This document shows, one piece after another, positions 1 to 11,844 of a stretch of 64,000 nt of DNA; position 1 is the stretch's first letter; the number at the start of each line of letters is the position of its first letter. A program made the position numbers and the translations under genes. This stretch comes from Ganoderma boninense. Taxonomy: Eukaryota > Basidiomycota > Agaricomycetes > Polyporales > Polyporaceae. Location: NCBI GenBank assembly GCA_002900995.3, contig CM035311.1:1674001-1738000 (forward strand), written 5' to 3'. The notes below the pieces were generated by a model. The model searched no databases, was not told the DNA's origin, and saw only the letters and a program-made list of their open reading frames with translations.

Positions 1-76
1 TACATACAAACCAATAGCTACCAGCTAGAAAGGGTGTTAGGCATGCATTACGTCCAGAAGACTAAACAATTCATAC

Positions 77-435
77 CTTCTTCCAAGTTGGAGTAGAATG
101 ATGAACCACCTGTCCAGTCGCTATCCGAGATGCTATATGGCGAGTCAATACGGGACTGCAATTGAGCTTGAAGGGCCTCACTATTTGTAGAAGTCGTGTT
201 CATGTCCAGCTAGCCCGTTGGTCTGGACCAGAAGCTATGTCACATAGAGTTAGAGGTAAGCGTCGCAACAATATTGGATAACAATCGACTGCACCTGGTC
301 GTACAACCATCCTACTGGTCTGACACTTCCGAGCGGTAGATTCAAGAATTTCTTTGGTGCCACTGAAATCTCACTTAGACTAGACTTTGTGGAAAATCTG
401 GCACGGGTACGCACGTCCAGAATCATTCGAGGCAC
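77..435 (-). pseudogene. 5' part of a GH127/DUF1680-like glycoside hydrolase gene, broken or partial
   Basis: The minus strand reads SVAPKKFLNLPLGSVRPVGW then LYDQ, which resembles the opening of fungal six-hairpin glycosidase-like (DUF1680/GH127-type) proteins. After a probable intron (GT donor after 301-303, acceptor before 222), exon 222-182 encodes TNGLAGHEHDFYK, and 155-77 encodes a stretch ending DSDWTGGSSFYSNLEEG, both in family order. A further exon from about position 28 to the edge could give AGSYWFVC. The break lies between 182 and 155: the frame runs into TAG TGA and resumes in another phase after only 26 bases, too short for an intron. I therefore read it as a frameshifted copy. 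The start near 429 (MILDV...) is uncertain and no signal peptide is seen. The family call rests on remembered motif order; the lesion is seen directly. Confidence 0.45.
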
Positions 436-1579
436 CGTTAGCCAAGGTGTACAGGGATAGATGAGCTATCGCAAGGGCGAGGAACATCTTCGTGGACGAG
501 GGGGGGAGACGAACCAGGGAAAAGGTCGACGGATTGACGAGCTTTTGACATCTATGATCATATAGGCGTCATGTACCGCGTGGCGTCGAGATGAAGACGA
601 CTTCGCATTGTTTGAGTTTCAATGGCTCCCGCCCTCGTGCGCGGATCGAGCCCACGACGGCTCCCAGCTGACACCTCCCAAACAAAGGGATATCACGCGT
701 ATGCCGTCGCTGTCCATGGCTGTACTACTGTAAGCGATGGCGTTTCGAGAGCTGTCTGACTCCGTGACCTGATAGAGAAGACGACTAACTCGGTGGGGAT
801 TTGGTGGAGATGGAAAGAGACAAACAAGCTCAAGGCCAGGCAGGACCTCGGCCAACGAAGCAACCAGATCGGCATCAGCGGTGATCGAAGGGAGCTGGGG
901 TTCCAAAAGTATCGACATGGTTGAGATTCCTGCCCAGGCGGGCTCCTTCATCGTTTGCTTCTAGTTGCATTGATTCGAAGTCTACAACCTGAGCCTGCGG
1001 CACAAGTTGACGCTTTCAAGCGAGGGCGATTGATATGCAGCCTGTAAGTTAGTCAAGGTGCGACTGTAGTCATACCCAGGCAGCTGCATATGATGATGTT
1101 GGTAAAGGTCATAAGTAGGCATCATCACCCTCAAGACCACGAGACCAAGTCCGCAGCACTCACAGAAGATGATATGTTCGCGGGATGCATGTGGAGCGTC
1201 AGCATGGGGTGTTCTGCCGAGAGTCGGCAAGCATCTTCGTGTTCGTGATGCCAGGCTAGAGCCTAAGTAGTCAGTTGCGTATCCACTTGACCCAGGTGAA
1301 GGTATAGTGTGGCTAGCTTCTAAGTTCTAGGATGCGCTCTGCGCGTGTACGGAATGCCTTGAACCTAGTCATCAACGTAGGCATATGGTGTGCCAAAATT
1401 TGCATCGATCTGCTCTCCAAGGTCTTAAGTATACACCGAAGCTCTATTGAAAACGGTACACCGTCCCGTAAGAACCAAACCTAGGAAAGCACAAAGTTCA
1501 GAAATTCTCCAAAGAGTCGAGGGGTCAGTACTGACCTGCACACAACCATACCCACTTCGACCCGCCCAACAGTCAACTT
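436..1579. other. intergenic, no supported gene
   Basis: Short open frames occur on the minus strand (for example 619-951), but none has a recognisable motif, a convincing start or plausible splice partners. The stretch separates the broken hydrolase fragment from the 3' end of the first F-box gene. I see no repeat or RNA gene here. Confidence 0.5.
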
Positions 1580-3399
1580 TCACCATCCCCTCGGCGGCAA
1601 CGAACTCCATCGCCATGACTTCCAGTACGGCTCGCAGTCCTGCGACTCGTCCAGGCAAATGGGCGAGAGCTGCGCCATCCAGTGCTCCCACAGCACGTCC
1701 GAGACCGCGCTCCCCACCTTGATCACCTCTCCGCTCCCGTCGTAATGGTGCAGCATGCACACCTTCACCCTCCTCCTGAATACACGCCCGAGCGTGACGC
1801 GCGTGAATGGAAAGCCCGCGGCCCCGCGCGCCGCGGCGACCTGGAGCACGTGCACCGCGTCCTCGTCCGTCAGGCAGTCGACGCGCAACGTGGTGAGCCG
1901 CGGGCAGGCCATCACGGCCTCTTCCCACCTGGGGTCTGCGTCCTCGAGCAGAGACCGGGAGTTGGTCGGCTCGAGGACCCGGAGTATGTTCGACTCTCGG
2001 AGGCCCTCGAGCTCGTCGGAGTTCCTGCAGACGGCGAGCGACTCCAGATGGGGCATATGCGAGAGGAGGGGGTCCCAGCCGGTGCTGAGCAGCGACGCAC
2101 ACCCGGGATCGATCCATACATCCCGGGCATTGGTGAAGACGGGCAATTGTGCGAGGGCAGTAGACAGCTCCACGATGTCCTCGTCTAGGGCTCCAGGGTC
2201 CAGTGGGGATGTTATGACGTCGAGCCAAAGGTAGCGTCCATCCATGGGGCTGAATACCTGTATGCTGACGAGCTCTGTGTACATCGGGTTGTATGCGGCG
2301 TGCTCGCCCTTGTAGATGCGCCAGCTAGTGTGATTGTCTGTGAAGCCGAAGACATCCGTGCAGTGGGGTAGGTCCGAGAGGGGAATATCGCCCAACCGAA
2401 CAACGCAGGAGGACGGTATGGAAACGTGTGCGAAGAATGCCCGGAGGAAAGCCATGCGTCCGTCCACCGTTCCTGGCGCGAAGTCAGGGAAGTGTCGTTC
2501 AATGATCACGAGCCTTTCGAGATGCTCGAGCGGCACAGTGAAATTGATATCAGAGGAAGGGATGTCCATGAACCTTTCTTGTGGCACTTCAAAGAACAAT
2601 GTCTGCAAGTTAGGACACCCAGATAGGAAGGTGAAAAAATCGCGCGGAGAGTACCCGGTGCCACGAAATAAAGAGGGATGTGTGACGTGCAGTTGGGTTA
2701 ATGACGGGAAGTCGGTGGATGGCATGAAATTGACCGCATCCAGTGACAACGTCCTCAGGCTGGGACATCCAGGAAACAATGCCACCGTCGGTGTCTGTAA
2801 TTGACAATAGCCAATGCTGCAATATTGAAGAGTAGACATTGGTGCAGATGCGATAGTCGCTACAGCGGACGAATCGAGAGACAGAGCCACGAGTTCGGAG
2901 ACGCGAGAGCTCTGCTCTGCGAAAACGGATAGGGTTTGTTCAGGACAGGGTCGAGTAAGGAGGAACCTGAGTGGACCAGCGGGGCATCGATCGAGATACG
3001 GAGTGCGTAACGGATGTCGACCATCTTGAGAATGAGATTTGATTGTGACGATGGTGGACCACAACGACGAGGTACCCAAAGCGACTGCACGCCAGCGGCG
3101 GCATGTAAAGGTAATCGGAAGGAGATCGGTGACCTGGAACATTTTGTGTGAAGAAAACGTTGCGAGCCGCGGTGCTAGGGGATGCGCTTGAGGGACAAAG
3201 GAGAAAATGGTAGCCAGGATTTCGGATGGTAGTCTGTTGATCGGGCGACATCCATTTATTAATCCACGAAGGATATGGCCAGCATTGTCCGTGAGCTGAA
3301 GCAAGTTTTCCAGCTTGGATACACCAATAGAGGTCAGTCCCTCATCAAATGCATGTGCAATGAGGTCCGAGGAAGCTAGCTTACTGTCTCCACATTCAT
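1580..3399 (-). CDS. F-box protein with degenerate leucine-rich repeats
   Basis: Predicted 582-residue F-box protein, presumably a substrate receptor of an SCF ubiquitin ligase. The F-box is near the N terminus (INRLPSEILATIFSFVP, then FTCRRWRAVALGTSSLW), followed by a long leucine-rich region without regular repeats, as in the expanded F-box families of mushrooms. The main open frame has no ATG before the F-box. I therefore model a 15-base first exon (3399-3385, MNVET) joined over a short GT-AG intron to exon 3313-1580; the phase is kept and the total is 583 codons with the stop. Substrate unknown. The adjacent F-box genes at 6.4, 8.6 and 19.6 kb belong to the same broad class but are not close copies. 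Confidence 0.75.
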
Positions 3400-4121
3400 G
3401 TTTCGCGGATTACTAGATAGTTCGGGAATATACGCCGTCATCGACTGGAACAGAAACGGTGGGCAGCAACAACTTGACTTACATCCTCCCAGTCTTCGCA
3501 AAAGTCTGTAGACTTTCTACGTGCTCGTGGAAAGCGCGAGCGAGGTTGACGGTCCCAGGACTTGGTTGGGCTGTCTTGGAGTGTGTAGCCATGGTCTGGG
3601 TCTTGGTGTGAGCACCTTGGCAGGTGTGCGATAGGTGTGTGGCAAGTTTCTGAGTGTACCTACATACGTCGCGAGAGTGCCTGATATGGTGGACACTGGA
3701 GGTACAGGATGTGCTAAACTTGAGAGCTCCAGCTTTGGGCGGTGATACCGCAAGCTAAATGCTGCGTCGGCAGGGTCCGAAGCCAATCGACGCGAAGGGA
3801 TTAAAGATTTGAGCTAGAGACCGCCATGGTCAGGGATGAGTGGATGAAGGGGCCCAGAGACGTCTTCGTAGGGTAAGCAGGATCGTTGGGTATCGACTAG
3901 GGCCATCGGCGAGAGAGAAAGGCGGGATGGCCGCTAAGTGCATTGGGGACGGGATCAACAACTTGAAAGTTGAATGCGCAGAGAGCGATCACGTGATCCG
4001 CAAACGCGTCGCGTGTTTCGTCTGCGGAGGCAAGTTCGCGGTGTTCCATTGCCCTGACCATCGCACACGACGGTACTCTCCGCAACTCTTGCCAGTCCCT
4101 TACCTTCTCCGCAATACAACG
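3400..4121. other. divergent intergenic region between F-box gene and Sos7 gene
   Basis: This holds the putative promoters of two divergent genes. No convincing coding exon is visible. A short minus-strand open frame at 3517-3786 lacks recognisable features. Confidence 0.4.
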
Positions 4122-5478
4122 ATGCCTTCTGCCGCAATGGACATCGACAACTCGGGAAGGCTCGATGCTGCCCGCACACTACAAGCTAAACTCGAAGCCG
4201 CCAAGCTGAACATCGTAGAGGACCAAACACGCTTTGACACGCTTCAAAGCACGCTCGCAAAGGATCCTGCATTGATGTCCGAGGGTGTGGCTGGTACCAC
4301 AGACCCCGCTATCGTGGCAGCAGAGGTCGCGTCGCAGATTGTGAGTCTCCTCTTTTCTCTCGGAGAGAGCATCCTGTACTTATGCCGCGAATCCCTATCC
4401 GGACACGCTGCAGTCATTCCTGCGGAATCTCAAGTTCCAGTATCTGGAACAGAAGGCGAAGGACCAATATGTGAAAACCATCGTCAGCGACGAGGCCCCA
4501 AACATCAACGCGGACGACAACGAGCTGCTCCGGATCGAGAACGACAAGAAGAAGGAGGTTCTGACGGCGGCGAAAGCGCGCCTTGCTGAAAAGTACAGTG
4601 ACGTGCGTACGCTTGCACCCCTCGTAGAACAGGGTGAGTCATGTCTTTCTCAGTATTCCCACTATATCCTGTGGCCCCGACTGCTTTGCCAGTCCTACCC
4701 CATCCACCACTCACCACCTTCGGTCGTCGCTGTTACGTCCGGAAGCCCTGCCATCCTGACCTCCACCTTGCCCGCCTGCTGCAGACTACACCAAGGCCCG
4801 CGCCCTTACCCTTGAAGCCGCCGCGCTTGCTAGCAAGATCCTCGACGCACGGCTCACCCTCACCCGCCTGCGCCAGGCGCACCCCCACCCACGTCTGACG
4901 ATCCCCGCCGCAAACGCGCAGCTCGACGAGCAAATCGTGGAGATGCAGGCGCTCGACGACGAGCTGCAGCAAGTCAACGCTCAGGTCGACGACGTCAAAG
5001 AGAAAGTCAAGGCGGGTGCCCGCGAGGTCGAGCGGTTACGCGTCGAGCGGGCGGACCTCGAGAAGACCGTCAACGCCGGCCAGAAGGAGGTCCAGGACGG
5101 GCGGGTAGTGGGCTTGTATGACTGGTGCGTCTGCCTGGCATTCTCGCGGCGGATGGGGTGCTGAATGGGCAGGGCACTTGGCGTGGCAGGTATACGGCGG
5201 CTCTCGCGCTGCACCGCTCGCTTCTCTCCCTCGAGTCTGCACACTCGGAGTCGGAGAACGAGCTTCATCTAACGTACAACATCACGCCCCATGGCTCGAT
5301 GGAGCCTCGGCCGATCTTTATCAAGCTCCTGTTTGTCCCCAATTCGCGGCAACTCGCCGACGCGCAGGTGGAAGGGTTGCTCGAGGATGCCGGGGACGTT
5401 ATCGGCGCGCATATACAGGCGAATGACGTCCCTCGACTCATCGCGGCCGTCCTTGCGCGAGCGCGAGCCGGTGCATGA
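4122..5478 (+). CDS. sos7: kinetochore protein Sos7
   Basis: Four exons (4122-4340, 4414-4633, 4785-5124, 5190-5478) give a 355-residue protein with consistent phase. The diagnostic part is the second exon: FLRNLKFQYLEQKAKDQYVK followed by TIVSDEAPNINADDN, the conserved N-terminal signature of fungal Sos7. The rest is heptad-rich coiled coil (about residues 145-260). It ends with a segment containing LYDWYTAALALHRSLLSLES and a small C-terminal globular part (NELHLTYNI...RPIFIKLLF). In fission yeast Sos7 links the Mis12 complex to Spc7/KNL1 at the outer kinetochore. The start at 4122 is the first ATG in frame; a second Met lies 5 residues later. Family recognised from memory of motif order. 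Confidence 0.88.
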
Positions 5479-6424
5479 TCTTTTCTCGGGCCTCCTTTGC
5501 TGTACCTTCTCTGTATCGATACCCTCCCTATTTTCTGTATCATAAACTGTCTGCCATACACCAAATGAATTTACATTTTTCTGCCTCTCCGGCAATGTGT
5601 ATTCCTCATCAGTAGAATTGCAACCACGGGTTCTGCGCAAGAACATGCATACGGCTTATCCTCAACCGACCGCCTTTACTTGCTTCTCCCTAGCTGAGGG
5701 CCCCAACTAAGACATAGCTTCATGTTGTTCTTGATCTTACTGACCCTCATTCTCCTACGGAGCATTCGCAACGACGATGGTATTGAACGGAGTTTTATTT
5801 ACGAGCTTGTACAGCAGAATACATATGAAGAGACACATATGATGTGGGGCGAGCAAAAACTATGACAAGCTTCATGCGTACCGAAGCCAGCATTTCTCGA
5901 AAGTCGCCCATCCAGCCGTTGATTAGACGGTGGATGCCATTGGTGTTGGCGCTTCACCAGAACCGATGCAGGGTGGATGCGTAGAGCACTGCTCGGGCAG
6001 AAAGACGCCAGAAAAGAGAAAAGGAGGACCGTCGACGACGACGAAAGGGGCTGATAGTGGGGATGGATGGTGTACAAATCTATGTTCTGATTGCATTGCA
6101 AGACGGAGGGCGAGGGAAGAGGGATAGTAAAGAGTTGGCTGTCGCGTCGCAAATATATATGTAAGTAAGCGCTGCCACAACAAGCACAAACAGGCCTGTG
6201 GGCATAGCCACGCGGTTTCGGTCCGGACTCCGATTCGAAGTCGAGTCCATTCAGTGTCAGCCGCGTCTCAGCATCTCAGCATCTCGCGAGTCGGTTGGTT
6301 CATCGCCAGGTTCATCAGGAGCCCCAAGCCCACCAAGTAACGAGAGAAACGGTCAGTGCTAGTGCAATACAACTCATGATGTCGCACTGAACCTCGTCGA
6401 AGATAAATATTGCCTGCGCTGGCA
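5479..6424. other. intergenic
   Basis: 3' flank of the Sos7 gene and 5' flank of the first tandem F-box gene. No coding region, RNA gene or repeat is supported. Confidence 0.45.
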
Positions 6425-8206
6425 ATGCATTCACCATCTGGCACTGAACCCGGAGCCGAGTTGGAGAGCACAAGATTCCGCTTTGCCCTAGAACGTAGCC
6501 CAATTTTGGACGAAATCGATAGCCACCTACAGCAGGTTGCGGAGCTCAGGACCCGACTTAACACATTCACCGATATCAACCGACTACCCACCGAGCTTCT
6601 TGCAAAAATCCTTGTCGTTTACGCGAAAGATCACTATGAATCGGCGACTCACAGTCGCACTTCCTTGTCAACAAGTCCTCATTGGATCAAGCTTACTCAC
6701 ATCTGCCGGCACTGGAGAGAGGTTGCGTTCGAAACGCCACGCTTCTGGAGCCACCTCTATGTGCAGCTACCCAAAACATTATCTGCCCTCCTTCCATTGT
6801 CGAAAAGCTCGCCTCTCCACATTGACGTGGATCTCTCTCCCTATCGATCGCGATACGATCCAAATGACACCCTAGGCTGGGTTACAGCCTCGGATCTCAT
6901 CGCCCGAGCGTCGCATCGCATTCGGGAGCTTCGTTGCACCTCGAAATCGGTGGAGTTTAGGACGCTGGTTGAGAAACTAACCGACCCAATGCCCCTATTA
7001 GAGAAGCTCCGGTTGCAGGGTAGAGTGTCCCGAGATGAAGCCATCCTGCACCCCATCCCTCCTCTCCCTGCGGTCGGACCCATATCGTGTCTACGTCATC
7101 TTGAGCTCCACGAGGTCCCATTCACCTGGATGGACCCCGCATTCCGCTCCCCGTTAACCACATTGGTCATCGATATGAAGCTGCATGGGGGGGCCCAACC
7201 TTCTATTGGGAGTTTTGAACAGTTTCTCGACATCCTACAGGCAATCGCTCCCTCCATCGTCCATCTCACACTAGAGGACTCTGTGCCACAGCTTCAATCG
7301 TCCACCACAGAACCTCCCCCCCTAAGCCGCCAGCCCATTGCCCTCGCTTCCCTACGAAGCCTGTCCCTGGTCTGCAACACGAATGACTGTACCCACCTAA
7401 TGGACCATCTCCTTGTCAATCCTGCAGCGAGATTGGGTCTCCGCGGGAAAGGAAAGACGGGGATGGGACGCCTGACAAGGATCCTCGCAGCGCACTCCGC
7501 TCGCTCGACGCCTTTGCTGGCGCTGCAAATGATCATAGACGTGCAACCCTGGGCCTCAGAGCGGATGGACATTACCGTCGCGGGTAATAAGCATGACAAA
7601 ATGCCAAATTCTCCTCACTGCGAAGACCCTCCTATGACCTACCTCGCATTCTCTGGGACAGGCATGAGCGAGAGAGCACTGCTGGGAACAGTGTTCGGTG
7701 CAGCCGACACTCTTTTCTCGAACGTCCAAAGTCTAAGCCTTTGCACGTGTTCAGAGGACGACTACAGCGTCGACTGGCTCCCGCTGTTCGCGCGCGCTCC
7801 TCTCCTGGAGACCCTAGACATCACCGGGCAGGGTCCGGACAAGGGTTTCCTCGAGGCGCTCTCGAACGTGCAGGAGGAGACGGCGGAACAGGGCCTGTCA
7901 TCGACGACTTCCGTCCCTCTAAACCACCTTCGCGTGTTGAAGCTCGATAATGCCCGCCTCGGCAACCCGCCTTCGAGTGACCATGACAATGGCAGTGGCA
8001 GCCAGTTTGTCGACCAGCTCCTTGATTGGGCTATATTGCGATGCAACTACGGGGCGCCGCTCGAGCGCCTGGAGCTATCTTCGTGCAAATACGTGACAGC
8101 GGAGGTCGTTGGGCGAATTGAGGAGGTCATAGGAGAGGTATGTTGGGACGGATGGGAACTGGCGTCGACACCGACAGAGGACTCCGACTTCTCCGACTCG
8201 GTCTGA
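6425..8206 (+). CDS. F-box protein, tandem paralogue 1
   Basis: Single-exon gene, 593 residues from the ATG at 6425 (MHSPSGTEPG); upstream in-frame codons lack an ATG. It has a short N-terminal coiled segment (ILDEIDSHLQQVAELRTRLN), then the F-box (INRLPTELLAKILVVYAKD ... LTHICRHWREVAFETPRFW), then a long leucine-rich region with an acidic, Ser-rich tail. The next gene (8573-10333) has the same layout and many shared blocks, such as HxCRHWREVAxETPRFWS, KSSPL, and ILRCNYGxPLERL near the C terminus. These are therefore tandem duplicates. Likely role: SCF ubiquitin ligase adaptor; substrate unknown. Confidence 0.85.
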   Translation: MHSPSGTEPGAELESTRFRFALERSPILDEIDSHLQQVAELRTRLNTFTDINRLPTELLAKILVVYAKDHYESATHSRTSLSTSPHWIKLTHICRHWREVAFETPRFWSHLYVQLPKTLSALLPLSKSSPLHIDVDLSPYRSRYDPNDTLGWVTASDLIARASHRIRELRCTSKSVEFRTLVEKLTDPMPLLEKLRLQGRVSRDEAILHPIPPLPAVGPISCLRHLELHEVPFTWMDPAFRSPLTTLVIDMKLHGGAQPSIGSFEQFLDILQAIAPSIVHLTLEDSVPQLQSSTTEPPPLSRQPIALASLRSLSLVCNTNDCTHLMDHLLVNPAARLGLRGKGKTGMGRLTRILAAHSARSTPLLALQMIIDVQPWASERMDITVAGNKHDKMPNSPHCEDPPMTYLAFSGTGMSERALLGTVFGAADTLFSNVQSLSLCTCSEDDYSVDWLPLFARAPLLETLDITGQGPDKGFLEALSNVQEETAEQGLSSTTSVPLNHLRVLKLDNARLGNPPSSDHDNGSGSQFVDQLLDWAILRCNYGAPLERLELSSCKYVTAEVVGRIEEVIGEVCWDGWELASTPTEDSDFSDSV

Positions 8207-8572
8207 AAAGAGGCGGGCATAAGTTGTGCTAGTAAATATTGATGGCGTTGAGCGGAATAAATGATAGTATTGGATCAGTATACCAGAGCAGCATCAACAG
8301 CCACATTTCTCGCTGTACCTTTTAGTACTTATATGAAATGAATTCCACCGGAATTGGGACCTTGCGATGCCTACAGGACTCTTAAGGGTCGAATACTGAG
8401 TTTGGTCTGAGCCTGACAGCGCACTGCAAACGAGTAGGCGCCTATGCATACCACCCTTGGACTCGGACTACCACCTTACTGCACCTCACGACTACTACCT
8501 GCGAGGTAACGATCGAGAGTACGCCCAGAATAACTCCTTTTGGTCTTGCTGACGTTCATCACAAGTTCAGCA

Positions 8573-10333
8573 ATGGGGTCGTTGGCTGCAGAGCCTGACA
8601 ACAGTGTTGCAGCACAACGCGACGCAATTTTCAACGACATTAATGCCCACCTGACGAAAGTCGTCGACCTCAAGATCCATCTCAATAGCCTCACCCACAT
8701 TGGCCAGCTGCCTAATGAGGTGCTCGCGGAAATCTTCGTGGCATACGCCCGAGATTGCTACCGCCTGGCGGCTCGCGACAGGTCCTGGTTGGCATCAAGT
8801 CCCACATGGGTCAAGCTTGCTCATGTCTGCCGGCACTGGCGCGAAGTCGCGCTCGAAACCCCGCGTTTCTGGAGCTATGTCGATGTTAAGAAGCCCAAGG
8901 CCTTTTTCGCGCTCCTCCCACGGTCGAAAAGCTCGCCTCTCTACATCGACCTGGCGCTGGATCAGCACACCTGGAGTAACGCAGGGATGTGTATAGAGGC
9001 GACGAAGCTCATCGGACAACAGTCACAGCGCCTACGGGAACTTCGTTTCGTTGCGAAATTGAAGGAAATCAGAGCGCTGCTCGGGAATCTCAGCTGTTCG
9101 CTGCCCTTGTTGCAAACGCTGGTGTTGTCGGATCGAAGGGGAGCGGCATCAGGGGATGCCTCAGACGACTCGCGTGCTATCCTCTCAACCGATGGGCAGG
9201 CACCGCGCCTCCGCCATCTTGAGCTCCATCGGCTCGCTTTCACATGGACGGATCCTGTTTTCTGCCAAACATTAACTACCCTGGTCGTCGTTGGAAAAGC
9301 GTATCGGGGTGGCGATTCGCACACCGGGACTTTCGAACAGTTCATCGACGCGTTCAAGGCAATGGCGCCCTCCCTCGTCGACCTCACACTAGAACAGTCA
9401 GTGCCACGACTTCCATCGCACACTACCCAGCCCCCTCCCGCTCGCGGTCCTTCCATCGCCCTCCCTTCCCTCCAAACCTTGCGCATTCTCTGCGATACAA
9501 ATGACTGTGTCCGGTTCATGGATCATTTGTCCATTAACCCTGCGGCGACGATGGAGATCACTGGAAACTTGGGAACGGATTCCGGAATTAAACGCTTGGT
9601 CGAGATCGTCTCGGCCCATGCTTCCCGCTCGACGCCCCTGCTAGCGTCAAGGATATCTCTGCCTCACCCTCACACGAGGTCTGCGATCTCCATCAGAGGC
9701 TACAGGGACGTCGACGTTAGAAGGCTAGACTTAGACGAACTCGGCGACATAGACGTTACGTTCGACAATCTCCAGCCCGGGGACCGGCCCTTCGCAGCAG
9801 CACTCAGAGGCGCAGGCGCTATCTTTTCCGGTGTCCAATACCTATCCTTGGTCTCGGAAAACGGGTCGAACGTTTCCTGGCCCAGCCTGTTCGAGTGCGT
9901 GCCCTCCGTGGAGACTCTTGAGATCCTCGGGCACCCTGGCCCGGGCTTCGCTGAAGCGCTTTTCCACTTGCGAGACGTACAAAATGGAGAGTCGAGCGCC
10001 ACATCGGGCCCTCTGCTCCGACTTCGCGAGCTGAAGCTCGATGACGTCTACTTCCGCCGTTGGGACGGGGCCTCCTGGTCCCACGATGGCGAGTTCTTCG
10101 ACAAGCTTCTTGACTGGACGATCCTGCGGTGCAACTACGGAATCCCACTCGAGCGGCTGCAGGTCTGGCAGTGCAGATACGCAACCGTGAAGGACATCCA
10201 TCGTCTCAGGGAGATCGTGGTGGAGGTGGATTGGGATATGTGGGAACAAGAGTCCGACGAGGACGAAGATGAAGATGAAGAAGATGACGACGACTTCTAC
10301 GCACACCATCACCCGATATACGGCTGGTATTGA
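8573..10333 (+). CDS. F-box protein, tandem paralogue 2
   Basis: Single-exon gene, 586 residues from the ATG at 8573 (MGSLAAEPDN). Same architecture as its upstream neighbour: coiled start (FNDINAHLTKVVDLKIHLN), F-box (IGQLPNEVLAEIFVAYARD ... LAHVCRHWREVALETPRFW), leucine-rich body and the block DWTILRCNYGIPLERLQ. The C terminus differs: a run of Asp/Glu (about 10255-10293) followed by a His/Tyr-rich end (YAHHHPIYGWY). Only 366 bp separate the two genes, both on the plus strand, as expected for a local duplication. Function inferred from the F-box only. Confidence 0.85.
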   Translation: MGSLAAEPDNSVAAQRDAIFNDINAHLTKVVDLKIHLNSLTHIGQLPNEVLAEIFVAYARDCYRLAARDRSWLASSPTWVKLAHVCRHWREVALETPRFWSYVDVKKPKAFFALLPRSKSSPLYIDLALDQHTWSNAGMCIEATKLIGQQSQRLRELRFVAKLKEIRALLGNLSCSLPLLQTLVLSDRRGAASGDASDDSRAILSTDGQAPRLRHLELHRLAFTWTDPVFCQTLTTLVVVGKAYRGGDSHTGTFEQFIDAFKAMAPSLVDLTLEQSVPRLPSHTTQPPPARGPSIALPSLQTLRILCDTNDCVRFMDHLSINPAATMEITGNLGTDSGIKRLVEIVSAHASRSTPLLASRISLPHPHTRSAISIRGYRDVDVRRLDLDELGDIDVTFDNLQPGDRPFAAALRGAGAIFSGVQYLSLVSENGSNVSWPSLFECVPSVETLEILGHPGPGFAEALFHLRDVQNGESSATSGPLLRLRELKLDDVYFRRWDGASWSHDGEFFDKLLDWTILRCNYGIPLERLQVWQCRYATVKDIHRLREIVVEVDWDMWEQESDEDEDEDEEDDDDFYAHHHPIYGWY

Positions 10334-11844
10334 ACGCGCGCGCGTGAGTTTTCCCTCGAGCTCGTTGCGACGCTCGTGACAGGTGGTATGTAAACTTGCG
10401 CCGCTGAAGCATGTCTCATCTGCTATAGGCCACCCATGGGCGTTGATAAGATCCGACTCCCATCCGTGGCTTCTTTCGGCGACCCTGCTTCAGGACGCCA
10501 ACGATATGATACAGGGACTTGAACGGCGAGATGACAAGACAGGAACAGCGCTCGGGGCCGATACGTCCTTCAAGCTTGAGGTGAGTACGAGTTCATCCAA
10601 TGTCATTTCGGCCAGTTCCGCAATGTGTTCAACATGTGTCCCTAGCCCGTCGCCCCGCGGGCCGAACGCATAACCACGATGACCCCGCGGATGACAATCT
10701 GTAAGCAGGATTGAGCATGACGGTCCTTTCTCCTTCCTGCATTTCTCTCCCTCCTATCTCGCACGAAACTGCCACACGAGATACACTTACTTAGGACCAG
10801 AGACGCAAACCATGGTTGAACGCCTTTCGCGATCGCATCGTATTTGTAGTAGGGCTGCAATTACCGTTTGGAAACGAAGGATTCGTGTGACTAACGTCGT
10901 CAGCTATATATACTGAGGCTGTGCTACGTTGGCCTGCGCATGCCAGGCCAAATGCTCCATACTACTAGTCCATAGCATTCGGGAGATTGAATCATCCCCA
11001 GTCCCAAATTGATTGACTGCGGCATAGTCGAAATGAGTGGAGAACCACGTGTTTTCAGCCCCGGTCCCAGGCACCTCGTGGTAAGTCAGTTAGCGCAAGG
11101 TGTTGTTGGTTCTTTTCTCATACTCTATACCACCGCAGACCACCGCCTTTTCCCCGTCCTGTGCAACGGACCTAGAGCCTCGGGCTTCTTCGCTTCTATC
11201 TTACCCACCCATTTCCCGTCGTCGCCGCCGGAAGGTCAACAGCACACCCCTGTGCCCCCAGTTTCGCGCTTGCCGCAAGTCTCCCCTCATTTTTGGTTTC
11301 AATGGATGCATGGGGAGCGCAACCTCCTCGGATGAGGCAAAATGATGATCGAAGGACCGAAGTTTCGAGCATCAAGCGGGCGCGGTGACAAATCAATTAA
11401 TTCGTTTGTCGTCGGTGCCTCAACGGCATAGCCCACGCGGGTCTTTGGCTTGGCCATTGGACAGTCGTTCGGCGAATGTCCCGGTGACCGTTATGGGCCG
11501 TTGAGCGAGCCCTTCAAATTGGCCTCACAGGTCAAACATACAGTTCACGTAGTTCTGACTATGTTTGGTTCTCACTCACACCTTCACTTAGCTAATTTTG
11601 ATTGTCAACGCGGGGCCAATGGGCCCCGGACTCGCCGTGCCGCTTGGAAATAAGGTATGTACGTGGGAAGCCGTCGCTTTCGAAAAGAAGCAGCGTCGTG
11701 CGGAGGTGGTCGCCGGTATCGGCTATATAGTCCTCCGTTCCTCGCTCGGGGATCGTTACCGTCGTTTTGTCAACCCTCACTGTGAGCCCTACACCCTTCT
11801 CCGGTGTGCCCCTATACAGCTACTTACCGTTCCCCTGGCAGAGC
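10334..11844. other. intergenic, 1.5 kb
   Basis: No supported gene. It contains an alternating GC tract just after 10334 and the presumed promoter of the P450 gene at the right end. Open frames at 11009-11335 and 11100-11345 overlap in different frames and look like chance. Confidence 0.45.
11724..11730 (+). promoter_or_regulatory. possible TATA box of the P450 gene
   Basis: TATATAG lies about 115 bp before the ATG at 11845, a plausible distance for a fungal TATA element plus a short 5' UTR. Supported only by motif and position. Confidence 0.3.

Noticed and set aside
1425..2228. Open frames on both strands overlapping the 3' half of the first F-box gene
   Set aside because: Composition (Arg/Gly/Pro-rich) and overlap show they are shadows of the F-box reading frame.
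6210..6250. tRNA-like sequence around ATTCGAAGTCGAGTCC
   Set aside because: I could not form acceptor, D and anticodon arms at the right spacing; it is a local inverted repeat only.
11767..11844. Upstream extension of the P450 N terminus
   Set aside because: It begins at a TTG with no ATG; the ATG at 11845 gives a normal membrane anchor.
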